NCBI GenBank assembly: GCA_910579925.1
Contig: CAJTVY010000062.1
Location: 1-16,196, forward strand
Direction of reading: 5' to 3'
Length of the DNA stretch: 16,196 bases
DNA from: an uncultured Dorea sp.
GTDB lineage: Bacteria > Bacillota > Clostridia > Lachnospirales > Lachnospiraceae
Part shown: positions 15,064 to 16,196 of the stretch, piece after piece
Position numbering within the stretch: the first letter of the stretch is position 1
Layout: each line of letters starts with the position of its first letter
Translations under genes and position numbers: made by a program
The notes under the pieces: generated by a model
Database searches by the model: none
Told to the model about the DNA's origin: nothing
The model's input: only the letters and a program-made list of their open reading frames with translations

Positions 15064-15657
15064 TTACTTTTTCTGTGATGTGATCACGCTTTCTGCTTTG
15101 CAGATCAACTGCGTCATGGTTCCCATCGGACAGTATACGCACCAGGAGCGGGGTTTGAATAAAATCATGGTAAGAAATCCCAGCACGGTAGAGGTTAGCA
15201 TTACGCTGTAGAAGCCGAAAGCAAACTGTGCGACACCGTCAGAGAACAAGGTGCCGTGATAGGCCCAGTGCCATGGAAGTCTGAATGTCCACAGAAGTGT
15301 CACCGCAGCGCTAAGATTTTTTGCTCCGGCGAAAACCAGCCAGGTGTTCCACAGCATGAGGAAAAACATTGCAAAGAAGAAGATTAAAAATCCGTATCGA
15401 AAATATTTTGACTTCATCCATTTTGGTATATCCTTTTTCCTGGAGAGCCCGAATCTGCCGCCTATTAGGGAGAATAGCTGCCCTCTGCCGCAATATTTGT
15501 TGCAGTAAGCCTTATTGCCTTTTATAATCGCTATGAACAGCGGTATAAAGAAGCAGAGAAGTCCCAGCCACGCAAAAAGGATATTGAAAAATCCCAGGAT
15601 CAGATAGGTGAGAGAAGCGATCCAGAGATAATCGTACCATTTCTTTTTTCTTTTCAT
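15064..15657 (-). CDS. NapH/CcoG-like membrane 4Fe-4S-binding protein
   Basis: This 197-residue inner-membrane protein has about four transmembrane helices (roughly 8-26, 29-47, 86-107, 143-166). Two cysteine motifs are seen: CNKYCGRGQLF (Cys52, Cys56) after helix 2, and WCVYCPMGTMTQLIC (Cys173, Cys176, Cys186) after helix 4. This is the Fer4_5-type arrangement of NapH, NosR and CcoG relatives, which pass electrons between the membrane and soluble iron-sulfur proteins. The start at ATG 15657 is chosen because GGAGGTGA lies 7-8 bases upstream inside the ferredoxin gene. The ATG overlaps the ferredoxin stop (ATGA), so translation is coupled. The electron donor and acceptor are unknown; the ferredoxin encoded just upstream is the natural partner. 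Confidence 0.82.
   Translation of the reverse strand: MKRKKKWYDYLWIASLTYLILGFFNILFAWLGLLCFFIPLFIAIIKGNKAYCNKYCGRGQLFSLIGGRFGLSRKKDIPKWMKSKYFRYGFLIFFFAMFFLMLWNTWLVFAGAKNLSAAVTLLWTFRLPWHWAYHGTLFSDGVAQFAFGFYSVMLTSTVLGFLTMILFKPRSWCVYCPMGTMTQLICKAESVITSQKK
15075..15087 (-). promoter_or_regulatory. Putative Crp/Fnr-type operator upstream of trxA
   Basis: GTGATGTGATCAC (plus strand) has the arms GTGA and TCAC around a 5-base spacer. It lies within the end of the membrane Fe-S gene and is centred at 15081. That is about -41 relative to the start site expected from the TACACT box. It shares GTGA---CATCAC (read on the minus strand) with the ferredoxin operator, and the distance to the -10 is identical. 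Confidence 0.5.
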
Positions 15658-15851
15658 TGTGTCGTCACCTCCAGTGAGATAATGCTTGCCGGACATTCTT
15701 TCACACATCTTCCACATCCCACACATAACTCTTCGTTAATCCTGGCGCAGATGCCCTGAGGGACGGAGATTGCATTTCTTGGACAGACTTTTATGCAGCA
15801 TCCGCAGGCAACACATTCCCGGATACTTACAACCGCTTTTCTTTTTGTCAT
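15654..15851 (-). CDS. 2[4Fe-4S] ferredoxin
   Basis: This is a 65-residue protein with two full cluster motifs. The first is CVACGCCIKVCP (Cys13, 16, 19, 23, with an extra Cys18). The second is CVGCGRCVKECP (Cys43, 46, 49, 53). It is a clostridial-type bacterial ferredoxin, a low-potential cytoplasmic electron carrier. The start is ATG 15851 with AAGGAG about 8 bases upstream; a longer frame to 15947 runs across the promoter and operator and is not the gene. It is the first gene of the minus-strand cluster and overlaps the membrane Fe-S gene by four bases. A TATAAT box and a GTGA-N5-TCAC palindrome lie just upstream. Confidence 0.93.
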   Translation of the reverse strand: MTKRKAVVSIRECVACGCCIKVCPRNAISVPQGICARINEELCVGCGRCVKECPASIISLEVTTQ

Positions 15852-15878
15852 GGTAAGACTCCTTTTTTCTTTTTGTTT

Positions 15879-15884
15879 ATTATA
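15879..15884 (-). promoter_or_regulatory. -10 box of the ferredoxin operon
   Basis: A consensus TATAAT on the minus strand lies 27 bases before the ferredoxin ATG. No -35 match is present at 16-18 bases upstream. Together with the palindrome centred 29 bases upstream, this suggests an activator-dependent promoter. Confidence 0.6.
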
Positions 15885-15901
15885 CAGGGAAAAAATAAAT
15901 A

Positions 15902-15924
15902 ATTCCGTGATGAAGTCACACAAT
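15902..15924 (-). promoter_or_regulatory. Putative Crp/Fnr-type operator upstream of ferredoxin
   Basis: The palindrome has the form ATT-N2-GTGA-N5-TCAC-N2-AAT, with the core at 15907-15919 centred on 15913. The centre is about -41 from the start site expected from the TATAAT box, the class II activator position of Crp/Fnr proteins. The 5-base spacer is one shorter than the N6 of canonical TGTGA-N6-TCACA sites, so the assignment is tentative. Confidence 0.6.
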
Positions 15925-16043
15925 ATATGGCATATAAATGCAGACAAGGAAGCGTATTGTGAGAATGATCGTTAAGATTTACAAAAAGCCAGTCAATTCC
16001 ACTGTTTGTTTCGTAAATGTAAAGCGGTCATGATAGGGTGCAA

Positions 16044-16142
16044 ATGAGGTTTTTGATAGAATTGACACAGGAACAATTAGCCGAAAAACTAAATGTTTCA
16101 AGGCAGTCTGTATCAAAATGGGAAAGTGGAGTTTGGTGTTAG
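16044..16142 (+). pseudogene. Remnant of an XRE-family helix-turn-helix regulator
   Basis: A 32-codon frame encodes MRFLIE followed by LTQEQLAEKLNVSRQSVSKW and ESG, then VWC and a stop. The middle is a textbook HTH_3 (Cro/C1-type) DNA-binding motif. The normal N-terminal helix before LTQEQ is missing, and the sequence breaks straight after WESG, where family members continue with roughly 40 or more residues. No ribosome site precedes the ATG. It reads as a broken fragment left by deletion or insertion, near codons AGT GGA around 16128. The sequence right of it, to the window end, is unassigned. Confidence 0.75.
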
Positions 16143-16196
16143 TATATAAGTGTGGACAGGAAAAGTTGAACAACCTATACTATCAAGTGAAAAAGC

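Noticed and set aside
16143..16196. Insertion-sequence end at the right edge
   Set aside because: The break in the HTH remnant suggests one, but no inverted repeat pair or transposase is visible in the few bases left.
1..16196. CRISPR array, tRNA or rRNA genes
   Set aside because: No spaced direct repeats, cloverleaf sequences or rRNA segments were recognised. The only tandem repeats are coding.

Overview
The window looks like chromosomal DNA of an anaerobic, low-to-mid GC Firmicute, most likely a Clostridia/Lachnospiraceae gut-type bacterium. The reasons are a Stickland-type glycine reductase component C (grdC/grdD), strong AGGAGG ribosome sites on nearly every gene, a YjjP/YjjB-type split threonine/serine exporter, a DUF1292 protein, and a BspA-like leucine-rich repeat protein. 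The family-level placement is inference; no 16S or other marker is present.

Layout. (1) 1-2410: the end of a glycine/sarcosine/betaine reductase operon, with grdC cut by the window edge and grdD complete, closed by a strong hairpin terminator at 2436-2472. (2) 2521-3432: a small membrane-anchored or secreted protein with four exact-length 12-residue repeats and a short, apparently truncated BspA-like LRR. (3) 3604-5297: an exporter pair, in which the first subunit carries an N-terminal GNAT acetyltransferase domain and the second starts at a TTG overlapping the first stop. (4) 5372-9506: a degenerate sirtuin, glutamyl-tRNA synthetase and a UvrD/PcrA-like helicase in one direction. (5) 9492-9779, minus strand: a DUF1292 protein overlapping the end of the helicase gene tail to tail. 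(6) 9933-14717: a solitary sugar-type substrate-binding lipoprotein, a GlgX-like GH13 protein that has lost its catalytic residues, a TraX-like membrane protein, a DUF5662-like protein and a Crp/Fnr-family regulator. (7) 14706-15851, minus strand: a small redox cluster of 2[4Fe-4S] ferredoxin, a NapH-like membrane Fe-S protein and thioredoxin, convergent with the regulator gene. (8) 15852-16196: the ferredoxin promoter and operator, then non-coding sequence in which I see nothing else, apart from a broken XRE helix-turn-helix remnant at 16044-16142.

How the parts work together. GrdC/GrdD release acetyl phosphate from the carboxymethyl-selenoether intermediate of glycine reduction. The reductant for that pathway is thioredoxin-linked, so a thioredoxin gene in the same neighbourhood is metabolically compatible, although nothing in the sequence links the two.

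The most interesting regulatory observation is a matching pair of palindromes, GTGA-N5-TCAC, on the minus strand ahead of the ferredoxin gene and ahead of trxA. Each is centred exactly 29 bp upstream of a plausible -10 hexamer. That is the class II activator position for Crp/Fnr proteins, and a Crp/Fnr-family gene lies immediately beside the cluster. The most interesting protein observation is that two genes (the sirtuin-like and the GlgX-like ones) keep their fold signatures while losing the catalytic residues, which suggests pseudoenzymes with a binding or regulatory role.
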